64,000 nt of DNA from CAUTYU01 sp963545205 (GTDB taxonomy: Bacteria; Desulfobacterota; Desulfovibrionia; Desulfovibrionales; Desulfomicrobiaceae): NCBI GenBank assembly GCA_963545205.1, contig CAUUHW010000002.1, positions 248,001 through 312,000 on the forward strand. The letters run 5' to 3'. The notes under the pieces are model-generated. The model ran no database searches, was not told the origin of the DNA, and was given only the letters and a program-made list of their open reading frames with translations. Position numbers and translations under genes: made by a program. Shown piece by piece: positions 9,086 through 17,766 of this stretch. Within the stretch, counting starts at the first letter, position 1. Each line of letters opens with the position of its first letter.

Positions 9086-10492
9086 ATGAGTGAAAATACA
9101 GGAAAAATTGTTCAGGTTATCGGGCCTGTGGTTGACCTTGAGTTTGAAGAAGGCAAACTGCCGGATATTTTGAACGCGATCACCATCACCAACCCGACGA
9201 TTGACGACAACGAAGACAATCTGATCGTGGAAGTCGCGCAGCATCTTGGCAACAACATGGTGCGCTGTATCTCAATGGATTCAACTGACGGCCTTGTCCG
9301 GGGCATGGCTGGAAAAGATACTGGCCAGGCTATTCAGGTTCCGGTCGGAGCCAATGCGCTTGGGCGTATCCTGAATGTTGTTGGCCGCCCGGTGGACGAG
9401 CAGGGGCCGATCAAATCGGAAAAATACTATCCTATTCATCGTCCGGCACCAGCCTTTACTGATCAGTCAACTACGATTGAGGTTCTGGAAACAGGGGTCA
9501 AGGTTATTGACCTGCTTGTACCATTCCCCAAAGGCGGCAAGATGGGTATGTTCGGCGGCGCCGGTGTCGGCAAGACTGTTATTTTGATGGAAATGATCAA
9601 CAACATTGCCAAACAGCACGGTGGAATTTCGGTTTTCGCCGGTGTTGGAGAACGTACCCGTGAAGGAAACGACCTGTACCATGAAATGATTGATGCCGGA
9701 GTTCTGGAAAAAGCCTCGCTGGTGTACGGACAGATGAACGAACCGCCGGGAGCACGTGCCCGCGTTGCCCTGACCGCGCTGACCATGGCTGAATACTTCC
9801 GTGATGAAGAAAATCAGGACGTGCTGCTCTTTGTTGACAATATCTTCCGTTTTACCCAGGCTGGTTCGGAAGTATCCGCCCTGCTCGGACGCATGCCGTC
9901 CGCGGTTGGGTACCAGCCAACACTTGGAACCGACCTTGGCGCCCTGCAGGAGCGGATTACCTCCACAACCAAGGGGTCCATCACCTCGGTCCAGGCGGTT
10001 TACGTCCCTGCCGATGACCTGACAGACCCTGCTCCGGCAACCACATTTTCTCACCTGGACGGAACCATTGTTCTGTCCCGTCAGATTGCCGAACTTGGAA
10101 TTTATCCGGCAGTTGATCCGCTTGATTCCATCTCCCGGATTCTTGATCCCAATGTTATCGGAATTGAGCATTACACTGTTGCCCGCGAAGTACAGCAAAT
10201 TCTGCAGAAGTATAAAGACCTGCAGGATATTATTGCGATTTTGGGTATGGATGAACTGTCTGACGAAGACCGTCTGACAGTCAGCCGGGCCAGAAAGGTG
10301 CAGCGTTTCCTGTCTCAGCCTTTCTTTGTTGCCGCCCAGTTTACAGGCAAGGAAGGCCGGTACGTCAAACTCGAAGACACCATTCGCGGTTTCAAGGAAA
10401 TTATCGCCGGCAAGCATGACGATGTTCCTGAAAGTGCCTTTATGTATGTTGGCACCATTGATGAAGCCATTGAAAACGCCAAAAAGGGTTAA
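9086..10492 (+). CDS. atpD: ATP synthase F1 subunit beta
   Basis: Catalytic subunit of F1, 468 residues. The Walker A loop GGAGVGKT lies near residues 156-163, followed by GERTREGNDLYHEM with the catalytic Glu, Walker B LLFVDNIFRF, and the family signature PAVDPLDSISRIL. Start follows atpG by 11 nt and atpC follows within 20 nt. A fully standard enzyme. Confidence 0.98.
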   Translation: MSENTGKIVQVIGPVVDLEFEEGKLPDILNAITITNPTIDDNEDNLIVEVAQHLGNNMVRCISMDSTDGLVRGMAGKDTGQAIQVPVGANALGRILNVVGRPVDEQGPIKSEKYYPIHRPAPAFTDQSTTIEVLETGVKVIDLLVPFPKGGKMGMFGGAGVGKTVILMEMINNIAKQHGGISVFAGVGERTREGNDLYHEMIDAGVLEKASLVYGQMNEPPGARARVALTALTMAEYFRDEENQDVLLFVDNIFRFTQAGSEVSALLGRMPSAVGYQPTLGTDLGALQERITSTTKGSITSVQAVYVPADDLTDPAPATTFSHLDGTIVLSRQIAELGIYPAVDPLDSISRILDPNVIGIEHYTVAREVQQILQKYKDLQDIIAILGMDELSDEDRLTVSRARKVQRFLSQPFFVAAQFTGKEGRYVKLEDTIRGFKEIIAGKHDDVPESAFMYVGTIDEAIENAKKG

Positions 10493-10512
10493 TGCCTGTT
10501 TGAGGGGGAATT

Positions 10513-10914
10513 ATGGCGCAGACATTCAAACTTGAGGTGGTCACACCCGATAAAAAGGTCCTGAGCGAAGAGGTTCAGTACGCCGGAGTTCCGGGACTGG
10601 AAGGTGAATTTGGTGTTTTGCCTCAGCATATTCCATTCCTGTCCGCTCTTGGAATCGGGAAATTGCAGTATGACAAAGACGGCCAGCGAAGCAGCCTGTT
10701 TGTCTCCGGCGGTTTTGCCGAAGTTGGTTTTACATCTTTATCCATTCTGGCTGAAGCTGCTGAGAAAACTGAAGATATTGACCGGGCAAGAGCTGAACAG
10801 GCACTGAAACGGGCTGAAAAACGTCTGGCGCAACCAGAGGAAGGCGTGGATATTGTCCGGGCCAAAATGGCAATGACCAGAGCCCTCGGCCGTCTCCAAT
10901 GCGTGGGCCGCTGA
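10513..10914 (+). CDS. atpC: ATP synthase F1 subunit epsilon
   Basis: Epsilon regulates rotation and ATP hydrolysis. The 133-residue protein has the N-terminal beta sandwich (FKLEVVTPDKKVLSEEV, GEFGVLPQHIPFLSALGIG) and the C-terminal helical hairpin, so both domains are kept. It is the last gene of the atp operon; a strong intrinsic terminator follows about 25 nt after the stop. Confidence 0.97.
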   Translation: MAQTFKLEVVTPDKKVLSEEVQYAGVPGLEGEFGVLPQHIPFLSALGIGKLQYDKDGQRSSLFVSGGFAEVGFTSLSILAEAAEKTEDIDRARAEQALKRAEKRLAQPEEGVDIVRAKMAMTRALGRLQCVGR

Positions 10915-10938
10915 TTCGGCAAGAAAAGCACGAAACAG

Positions 10939-10973
10939 TCCCGGCAGTGTGTTGACGCTGCCGGGATTTTTTT
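10939..10973 (+). terminator. Rho-independent terminator of the atp operon
   Basis: Nine perfectly paired bases (TCCCGGCAG at 10939-10947 with CTGCCGGGA at 10958-10966) enclose a 10-nt loop and are followed at once by seven T residues. Placement 25 nt after the atpC stop fits transcription termination. Confidence 0.92.
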
Positions 10974-11035
10974 AATTTCAGATTGCTGTTCTTTGATTTG
11001 GCAACGCTGCATTTCATCAATCAAAACTCAGCGAA

Positions 11036-12433
11036 GTGAAAATGAAAAATATGATACGAGAAAAAAAAATCGGGGCATTGGTTCTGGCCGCCGGCAAAGG
11101 CACCAGAATGTATTCAACCACGCCCAAGGTATTGCAGGAACTGCTTGGCCTGCCACTGCTCTGGTATGTGTATGAAAATACGCGCCAGGTTGTAAACAGC
11201 GGTATCTGGACGGTAGTTGGATATGGCCGGGAGCAGATTGTGTCCCGTTTTCCCGACCAGCAATTTCTTGTTCAGGAAAAACAGCTTGGTACAGGACACG
11301 CCCTGCAAGGCGCCTGGGAAACACTGCGCGCGGCCGGACTGGATTATGTCCTGGTTTGCAATGGCGACACGCCACTGGTCAGCCCGGATACACTTCGCTC
11401 TTTTATCAACCAGGCTCTTGCAACGGAACAGGAACTCGCTTTTTTAAGTCTTCAACTTGAAAATCCGGGCAGTTACGGCCGGGTAATCCGCAATCAGGCT
11501 GGCCAGATAACAGGCATTGTTGAGGCCAGAGATTTTGATCCCCAAAGATACAAGGGGCAGAAAAATGAGGTCAACAGCGGTATTTATCTGTTGCACTGTG
11601 AAAAGACAGGCCCGCTGCTGGCCAGACTTGATAACCACAACGCGCAGCAGGAATACTATATCACCCAGCTTGTGGAGCTGGCTCTTCAGGCTCAACTTCA
11701 GGTTCAGGCTGTTTACGCTGGAAACAGTGCGGAATTGATGGGCATTAACACTGCCCGCGAACTGATTGAAGCCGAAGAATTTTTACGAAACACCCTTGTT
11801 CAGCGCTTCATTGAGGCCGGAGTCCGTATCCGCAACCACAGCCAGGTGCGCATTTCCCCGCAAACCCGGATTGCGCCCGGCGTTGACATCTGTGGCCCTT
11901 GTGAGATCTACGGCTCAAGCAATATTGAAGCTGGAACGGTCATTGCCTCACATTGCGTACTGAACAACGTTCATCTTGGGGCTTGCCAAATCAGGCCTTT
12001 TTCCCATATAGATGAAGCTGAAATTGGCACCAAAAGTATAATCGGGCCTTTTTCCCGTATCCGTCCAGGAACATGCCTGGAAGATGATGTCCGGGTCGGT
12101 AATTTTGTTGAAATCAAAAATTCCCGGTTGCGCAGTCGAGCCAAGGCGGGGCATCTGACTTACTTGGGAGACAGTGAAATAGGCACTGATGTCAATATCG
12201 GAGCAGGAACAATTACCTGTAACTATGATGGCCAGAAAAAGCACAAAACAACCATTGCAAACGGTGCTTTTATTGGCAGCAACACCGCGCTGGTCGCACC
12301 TGTGGAAGTAGGCGAACAGGCAATCATCGGCGCGGGAACAGTGGTGACCCAAAAGGTTCCTGAAAAACATTTATGCATCGCACGGGTGCGGCAGACAAAT
12401 CTGCCCCACAGAAAAAAGAAACAAGACAAGTAA
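11036..12433 (+). CDS. glmU: Bifunctional GlmU (GlcN-1-P acetyltransferase / GlcNAc-1-P uridyltransferase)
   Basis: Makes UDP-GlcNAc for peptidoglycan and lipopolysaccharide. The N-terminal uridyltransferase domain has the loop LAAGKGTRM and PKVLQELLG; the C-terminal half is a left-handed beta helix with hexapeptide repeats and the acetyltransferase signature (AGHLTYLGDSEIGTDVNIGAG, then NYDG). Product is about 460-465 residues, normal. GTG 11036, ATG 11042 and ATG 11051 are all possible starts in one frame; no Shine-Dalgarno decides. It follows the atp terminator, so it needs its own promoter. Confidence 0.95.
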   Translation: MKMKNMIREKKIGALVLAAGKGTRMYSTTPKVLQELLGLPLLWYVYENTRQVVNSGIWTVVGYGREQIVSRFPDQQFLVQEKQLGTGHALQGAWETLRAAGLDYVLVCNGDTPLVSPDTLRSFINQALATEQELAFLSLQLENPGSYGRVIRNQAGQITGIVEARDFDPQRYKGQKNEVNSGIYLLHCEKTGPLLARLDNHNAQQEYYITQLVELALQAQLQVQAVYAGNSAELMGINTARELIEAEEFLRNTLVQRFIEAGVRIRNHSQVRISPQTRIAPGVDICGPCEIYGSSNIEAGTVIASHCVLNNVHLGACQIRPFSHIDEAEIGTKSIIGPFSRIRPGTCLEDDVRVGNFVEIKNSRLRSRAKAGHLTYLGDSEIGTDVNIGAGTITCNYDGQKKHKTTIANGAFIGSNTALVAPVEVGEQAIIGAGTVVTQKVPEKHLCIARVRQTNLPHRKKKQDK

Positions 12434-12443
12434 AGGCAAGGCT

Positions 12444-12623
12444 ATGGACGTTCTCAGTCAGTTACACAACAAGATAGAAACTATGCTCCAGAAGCTGGAG
12501 CAGTTGGAGCTGGAAAATATGGAGCTCCGTGAAGAGCTTGCCAAAGAAAAACAAGACAAACAGGACGTTATGGTCAGCATTGACAACCTGTTAGGCCGGA
12601 TTAAAGAGGCTATCGGCGACTGA
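12444..12623 (+). CDS. ZapB-like short coiled-coil protein
   Basis: A 59-residue ORF beginning MDVLSQLHNKIETML that is nearly all heptad repeat (LEQLELENMELREELAKE), rich in Leu, Glu and Lys. Its stop overlaps the zapA start in TGATG. Size, coiled coil and coupling to zapA match ZapB-type cell-division factors that bridge ZapA at the Z ring. The functional label is inference from these features; no motif is diagnostic. It begins 10 nt after glmU. Confidence 0.75.
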   Translation: MDVLSQLHNKIETMLQKLEQLELENMELREELAKEKQDKQDVMVSIDNLLGRIKEAIGD

Positions 12624-12865
12624 TGGCATCTCTTTCAATTCGAGTTCTGGATACAGATCTTGTTTTCAGCACCGACGCAAGTCCGGGTCAGGTTGAAAAA
12701 GCCAGAAAGCTGGTGGAAGACAAATACGCCAGTCTGGGTCTGCAGAACTTTCGTTCAGCTATTGGCGGGGAAAAGCTGATGCTTTCCCTGGCTCTCAGTC
12801 TGGCAGACGACCTGATACAGATGAACGAACGGCTTGAAGGGCTGATTAAACAACTGGAAGAATAA
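12623..12865 (+). CDS. zapA: Cell division protein ZapA
   Basis: Small FtsZ-ring-associated protein that bundles protofilaments. The 80-residue product starts SLSIRVLDTDLVF, as in the ZapA fold, continues with a helix ending SLADDLIQMNE and finishes in a short coiled coil. It is translationally coupled to the ZapB-like gene upstream. It lies just before the 6S RNA gene, an arrangement conserved in many proteobacteria. Confidence 0.88.
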   Translation: MASLSIRVLDTDLVFSTDASPGQVEKARKLVEDKYASLGLQNFRSAIGGEKLMLSLALSLADDLIQMNERLEGLIKQLEE

Positions 12866-12878
12866 AAAAAGGAGCTTA

Positions 12879-13057
12879 CTTCCTGGAAAGTTTGTGTTTG
12901 TTGCGCGTGTTTTTGAACCAATACAAGCAACACGGGAGCCACTTCCAACAAAACCTGTGTGCAAGCCTTTTTCGTAAAAGGAAGCCTGACGGTTCTGCAG
13001 CGGCTCCCACCTCAACATAAGAGGTTTGAAATTGCCAGCACACGGCTTTCCGGGAAG
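12879..13057 (+). ncRNA. ssrS: 6S RNA (RNA polymerase regulator)
   Basis: The 5' segment CTTCCTGGAAAG (12879-12890) pairs over 12 positions (one G-U) with CTTTCCGGGAAG (13046-13057), closing a molecule of 179 nt, the usual 6S length. Within it GGGAGCC (near 12932) can pair with GGCTCCC (near 13003), flanking the large central bubble that mimics an open promoter. The gene sits directly after zapA, the classical 6S position. 6S RNA binds sigma70-RNA polymerase in stationary phase. Ends are taken from the closing stem; no covariance model was run. Confidence 0.8.
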
Positions 13058-13084
13058 CAAGGACAACTGTCTTTCTTCTTCCTG

Positions 13085-13118
13085 TACGGAATATTCTTTT
13101 CCGTAAACTGTTTCTTTT
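13085..13118 (+). terminator. Possible terminator downstream of 6S RNA
   Basis: TACGGAA (13085-13091) pairs with TTCCGTA (13099-13105) around a 7-nt loop and is followed after a few bases by a T-rich stretch. The stem is AT-rich and the T run not adjacent, so this is only a candidate for the end of the zapA/6S transcript. Confidence 0.35.
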
Positions 13119-13234
13119 TCCCCTGCGTAACATACAAGGTGACAAATTTTGTCGCGTCTGCACAAAAAGACACTTTCGTCCTGTCCGGGCAATCAGACTT
13201 TTTCTGGCTTTGGAAAGGCGATTAAGGAGAATGT

Positions 13235-14791
13235 ATGGGGGAAATCATATTTATCGCCTGTGGCTGCCTGATTAGCGGCGGAGCTATGGGCGTTTTCTTG
13301 CAACGCTGGATTACAGCCAGAGAAGTAGAGGGCTCAACCAAACTCAGTGAAAAAATTCTGGATGAAGCCCGCAAGGAAGCCCAGGCCCATAAAAAAGAAA
13401 TGATATTGCAGGGCAAGGACGAACTTTTGCAGCAAAGAAAAGAGTTTGAAGCGGAAGTAAAACTCCAGGAAAAGGAACTGAGAAAACAGGAAAACCGTCT
13501 GCAAGACAAGGAAGAACGCCTGGAAAAACGTCTGGAGCAGATGGCGCAAAAAGAAAATGAGACAGCTGCTCTGGAAAAAAAACTGAGCAAAAATGAAAAA
13601 AAACTGCAGGAAGAGCAGGAAAAAATAGAAGAGCTAATCCAAAAGCAAACCCAGAAACTGGAAGAGATATCAGGCCTGACAGTTGAAAATGCCCGGATCA
13701 GCCTGATGCAGGAAATAGAAAGCCGCACCAGACACGAAGCTGCCAAGATGATGCGCCAGATAGAAGAAGAGGCTAGGGAAACCGCCAACCGCCAGGCGCA
13801 AAAAATCCTGGCCACAGCCATGCAGCGCTACTCCGGTGATTATGCCAGTGAACATACCGTCTCCACCGTAGAACTGCCCAGCGATGACATGAAAGGCCGG
13901 ATTATTGGACGGGAAGGGCGCAATATCCGTTCCATTGAAGCCGCAACCGGTGTAGACCTAATTATTGACGACACTCCTGAAACCGTTGTGCTGTCCTCAT
14001 TCAGTCCCCTGCGCAGGGAAATTGCCAAACGCTCGCTGGAAAGGCTGATCAGCGACGGCCGTATTCACCCCGCCCGCATCGAAGACATTGTCCACAAGGT
14101 TGAACAGGAAATGGACATCAAACTACGGGAAATCGGTGAACAAGCCACCTTTGACGTTGGCGTGCACGGTATCCACCCGGAGATTGTCCGTTTACTGGGG
14201 CAACTGTACTACCGCACCAGCTTTTCCCAAAATGTCCTGCACCATTCTCTTGAAGTTTCTTTTTTATGCGGCATCATGGCTGCCGAACTCGGTCTTGATG
14301 TCAAAAAAGCCAAACGGGCCGGCCTGCTGCACGACCTGGGCAAGGCCGTTGACCACGAAGTGGAAGGACCGCACGCGCTCATTGGCGCGGATTTGGCAAA
14401 AAAACACAATGAATCCAAAGAGATTATCCATGCTATTGCCGCGCACCACGAAGACGTGCCGCCAAAATCAGCCCTTGCCGTCCTGGTGCAGGCCGCGGAC
14501 AGTCTTTCCGGTGCCAGACCCGGCGCGAGAAAGGAACTGCTGGAAAGCTATGTCAAGCGCCTTGAAGAACTGGAGAAAATCGCCACCAATTTTAACGGCG
14601 TTGACCGGGCCTATGCCATTCAGGCCGGGCGGGAAATTCGGGTTATGGTCAACAGCGATCAGGTCAATGACGATTCTATTTTTCTGCTCAGCAAGGATAT
14701 TTCCAAGGAAATTGAAGAGAACATGAGCTATCCGGGCCAGATCAGGGTCACAGTCATTCGGGAAAAGCGGGCTGTTGGCATTGCCAGATAA
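13235..14791 (+). CDS. rny: Ribonuclease Y
   Basis: Membrane-anchored endoribonuclease that starts mRNA decay. The 518-residue protein shows an N-terminal membrane helix (about residues 3-22), a long charged coiled coil to about residue 200, a KH domain with GRIIGREGRNIRSIE, and an HD domain with LLHDLGKA and AAHHEDVPP. Length and order are standard. ATG 13235 follows AAGGAG. A separate ymdB is not present; tyrS comes next. Confidence 0.95.
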   Translation: MGEIIFIACGCLISGGAMGVFLQRWITAREVEGSTKLSEKILDEARKEAQAHKKEMILQGKDELLQQRKEFEAEVKLQEKELRKQENRLQDKEERLEKRLEQMAQKENETAALEKKLSKNEKKLQEEQEKIEELIQKQTQKLEEISGLTVENARISLMQEIESRTRHEAAKMMRQIEEEARETANRQAQKILATAMQRYSGDYASEHTVSTVELPSDDMKGRIIGREGRNIRSIEAATGVDLIIDDTPETVVLSSFSPLRREIAKRSLERLISDGRIHPARIEDIVHKVEQEMDIKLREIGEQATFDVGVHGIHPEIVRLLGQLYYRTSFSQNVLHHSLEVSFLCGIMAAELGLDVKKAKRAGLLHDLGKAVDHEVEGPHALIGADLAKKHNESKEIIHAIAAHHEDVPPKSALAVLVQAADSLSGARPGARKELLESYVKRLEELEKIATNFNGVDRAYAIQAGREIRVMVNSDQVNDDSIFLLSKDISKEIEENMSYPGQIRVTVIREKRAVGIAR

Positions 14792-14807
14792 CAACAAAGA
14801 GACAGGC

Positions 14808-16004
14808 ATGAAATCTTTTGATGAACAGCTGGCCCTTATCCAGCGTGGGTGCAGCGAACTGATAAATGAGCAGGAACTGAAAAAAAAGCTGCAAAAAGGA
14901 ACACCTCTGCGGGTAAAGGTCGGTTTTGACCCGACTGCGCCTGATCTGCATCTGGGGCATACGGTTTTACTGCAAAAAATGAAACATTTTCAGGAACTGG
15001 GGCATGACGTTCTGTTTCTGATCGGTGATTTTACAGGTATGATCGGCGATCCAACCGGCAAATCAGAAACCAGAAAAAAGCTGAGCCGCGAGGATGTGGA
15101 ACGCAACGCGCAAACCTATAAGAACCAGCTGTTCAAGATTCTTCACAAGGACAAAACCCAGGTGCTGTTTAATTCCGCCTGGCTGGATAGCTTTACAGCA
15201 GTTGACTTTATTGAACTGTGTTCCAAACATACAGTGGCCAGAATGATGGAACGCGACGATTTTGAAAAACGGTTCAAGGCTGGCCAGCCGATTTCCATTC
15301 ACGAATTTCTCTACCCCCTGCTGCAAGGTTATGATTCCGTGGCCATGAAAGCGGACGTGGAACTTGGCGGCACAGACCAGAAATTCAATCTGCTGGTTGG
15401 ACGCGGCCTGCAAAGCGCGCACGGTATGGAACCACAGGTTGTGCTCACCATGCCCCTGCTGGTTGGACTTGATGGTGTCCAGAAGATGAGCAAATCACTG
15501 GGCAATTACGTGGGCATTGATGAAAGCCCCAAGGATATGTTTGGCAAGCTGATGTCCATTTCTGATGAGCTGATGTGGAACTACTATGAGCTGCTTTCTG
15601 ACCGCAGTCTGGAGGAAATCAGGAAACTGAAAGCAGATGTCGCGGCAGACCGTGCCCATCCGCGTCAGGTCAAGGAAGATCTGGCCAGGGAAATCATCAC
15701 CCGTTTTCATGACGCGCAGGCGGCCGAGATTGCGGCCCGTGAATTTGCTGCGGTTTTTTCCGCCCAGGGTATTCCCGAAGATATTCAGGAGTACGCGGCC
15801 GCAAGTGGCGATCAGTTACTGGACATTCTGACAGCAAGCGGCCTTTGCGCCTCCAAGGGTGAAGGGCGGCGGCTGTTTACCCAGGGAGCAATTTCCCTTG
15901 ACGGAAACAAAATCAAGGATATGAGCTATTGTTTGCCTGCGGGAGAATACATCCTGAAAGTGGGCAAAAAAAGATTTTTGAAACTCAGGGCCGAGTCTGC
16001 CTGA
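14808..16004 (+). CDS. tyrS: Tyrosyl-tRNA synthetase
   Basis: Class I aminoacyl-tRNA synthetase charging tRNA-Tyr. From ATG 14808 the protein has 398 residues: HLGH motif at residues 48-51 within DPTAPDLHLGH, KMSKS in VQKMSKSLGNY, and a C-terminal S4 RNA-binding domain (SKGEGRRLFTQGAISLDG). The upstream in-frame ATG at 14775 lies inside rny and would add 11 non-conserved residues, so 14808, which follows the rny stop by 16 nt, is preferred. Confidence 0.96.
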   Translation: MKSFDEQLALIQRGCSELINEQELKKKLQKGTPLRVKVGFDPTAPDLHLGHTVLLQKMKHFQELGHDVLFLIGDFTGMIGDPTGKSETRKKLSREDVERNAQTYKNQLFKILHKDKTQVLFNSAWLDSFTAVDFIELCSKHTVARMMERDDFEKRFKAGQPISIHEFLYPLLQGYDSVAMKADVELGGTDQKFNLLVGRGLQSAHGMEPQVVLTMPLLVGLDGVQKMSKSLGNYVGIDESPKDMFGKLMSISDELMWNYYELLSDRSLEEIRKLKADVAADRAHPRQVKEDLAREIITRFHDAQAAEIAAREFAAVFSAQGIPEDIQEYAAASGDQLLDILTASGLCASKGEGRRLFTQGAISLDGNKIKDMSYCLPAGEYILKVGKKRFLKLRAESA

Positions 16005-16036
16005 AAGCACAGCAACCAGAGTTGCGGGAGAAAAAA

Positions 16037-17473
16037 ATGAAAACTGACTTTCCAAGCTATCGCGGCGAGATGGAATATTGCTGTCTGGAATGCGGGCAAC
16101 GTTACAGCGCGGATCAGCTCCTGTACACCTGTCCACAGTGCAGGGGTGTTTTTTTACTTGAAAACACCTGTCAGGAAGAACTGACCCGGACCAGCGCGAA
16201 GCAGTGGCAAGAGCTGTTTGATAAGCGGGCTGCTACCCGCCAGAACAGCCTGCGCGGTATTTTTCGTTTTTACGAACTTATCGCGCCGGTTATGGAAGCG
16301 GACGATATTGTGTATCTGGGTGAAGGTAACACCCCGATCATTGACGCCGCGCCGGATTTAAGCCAAAAAATCGGCCAGCCCTTTGCCTATAAAAACGACG
16401 GCCAGAATCCATCCGCCTCGTTCAAGGACAGAGGCATGGCCTGCGCTTTCAGCTATCTCAAACAGCAGGCCCGCATCCACAACTGGGAGCAGATACTGAC
16501 CGTGTGCGCCTCTACCGGCGACACCTCGGCGGCAGCGGCCCAGTACGCGGCTTATGTCGGCAAACCGCTGACCTCTGTTGTTCTGCTCCCGCAGGGCAAG
16601 GTCACGCCGCAGCAACTCAGTCAGCCACTTGGCAGCGGCGCGACAGTTCTGGAGATCCCGGGAGTCTTTGACGACTGCATGAAGGTCGTTGAATTTTTGG
16701 CTGATAATTTTCGCGTGGCTCTGCTCAATTCCAAAAACGCTTGGCGCATTCTGGGCCAGGAATCTTACGCCTATGAAATCGCGCAGTGGTACGGCTGGCA
16801 GGTGGCAGACAAGGCTGTTTTTGTCCCCATAGGCAACGCCGGAAACATCACAGCGGTTATGAACGGCTTTCTGAAACTCAGGCAACTGGGCATTATTCAG
16901 GAACTGCCCCGTCTCTTTGGCGTACAGTCCAGTCACGCGGATCCGGTTTTTCGCTACTACGACCAGCCACAAGACTCGCGCCGGTTTGCGCCGGTCAAGG
17001 TACGTCCCAGCGTGGCCCAGGCTGCAATGATCGGCAACCCTGTCTCTTTTCCGCGCGTGCGGCATCTGGTCGAGAAGTATCTGGCCCTGGACGGTGATTT
17101 CCATGTTGTGCAGGTTGAAGAACAGGCGATCATGGACGCCATGCTCCTGGCCAACAAACACGGTCATATCGCCTGTACCCAGGGCGGTGAATGTCTGGCC
17201 GGTCTGTTACGGGCCAGGGAACTTGGACTGATTAAAGGCAGTGAAACCGCCATTCTGGATGCCACCGCGCACAGCCTGAAATTTTCCGGGTTCCAGCAAA
17301 TGTATTTTGAGAACACTTTCCCCCCGGAATATGAGGTCAACCCTGACCCACATGCTGTCAATCAGCCGGAACTGGTTCTGGCCCCTGAACGCAAGGCCAG
17401 GCTGAGCGAAAAAGACTTTATTCAGGCTGCGGCGGAACAGATTGTACATAAACTCGGTTTACAGCATAAATAA
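16037..17473 (+). CDS. thrC: Threonine synthase
   Basis: PLP enzyme converting O-phosphohomoserine to threonine. From ATG 16037 the product has 478 residues. An N-terminal zinc-ribbon-like pair of CxxC motifs (CLECG and CPQCRG) precedes the fold-II PLP domain with the lysine in NPSASFKDRGMA and the phosphate loop region CASTGDTSAAAA. Longer than archaeal-type enzymes by the N-terminal ribbon. The matching homoserine kinase is not next to it; the shikimate-kinase-like gene at 51220 is a candidate (see findings). Confidence 0.92.
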   Translation: MKTDFPSYRGEMEYCCLECGQRYSADQLLYTCPQCRGVFLLENTCQEELTRTSAKQWQELFDKRAATRQNSLRGIFRFYELIAPVMEADDIVYLGEGNTPIIDAAPDLSQKIGQPFAYKNDGQNPSASFKDRGMACAFSYLKQQARIHNWEQILTVCASTGDTSAAAAQYAAYVGKPLTSVVLLPQGKVTPQQLSQPLGSGATVLEIPGVFDDCMKVVEFLADNFRVALLNSKNAWRILGQESYAYEIAQWYGWQVADKAVFVPIGNAGNITAVMNGFLKLRQLGIIQELPRLFGVQSSHADPVFRYYDQPQDSRRFAPVKVRPSVAQAAMIGNPVSFPRVRHLVEKYLALDGDFHVVQVEEQAIMDAMLLANKHGHIACTQGGECLAGLLRARELGLIKGSETAILDATAHSLKFSGFQQMYFENTFPPEYEVNPDPHAVNQPELVLAPERKARLSEKDFIQAAAEQIVHKLGLQHK

Positions 17474-17481
17474 GGCCGGAC

Positions 17482-17736
17482 ATGGAAGACGAAAAAGGGC
17501 TCTACTATTATCCCAATCCGGCCAATCGCAAGGAACGCATGTATGTACAGGTAACAGACGGCGTTATCCAGTTCCGGCTCTGGAATCAGGACGTGGCTGA
17601 ACTGTGGGAAAAACACGGCTGGCTTGACTACGATCTGGTGAAACGGGCCGCGGCCCTGTATACGGGAGACGGCCCGAATCCACTTGACCTTTACGACTTG
17701 GAAAGTGCCCGCTTTTTATTACAACTCAAAAAATAA
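17482..17736 (+). CDS. Hypothetical small acidic protein
   Basis: An 84-residue protein with aromatic-rich start MEDEKGLYYYPNP and the segment GVIQFRLWNQDVAELWEKHGWLDYDLV. No signal peptide, membrane segment or known motif is seen. It lies 8 nt after thrC and 30 nt before pyc, in the same direction with normal codon use, so it is probably a real gene cotranscribed with them. Function unknown. Confidence 0.7.
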   Translation: MEDEKGLYYYPNPANRKERMYVQVTDGVIQFRLWNQDVAELWEKHGWLDYDLVKRAAALYTGDGPNPLDLYDLESARFLLQLKK

Positions 17737-17766
17737 CACTGCAAACGATCTGGTTGCGAGGACAGT

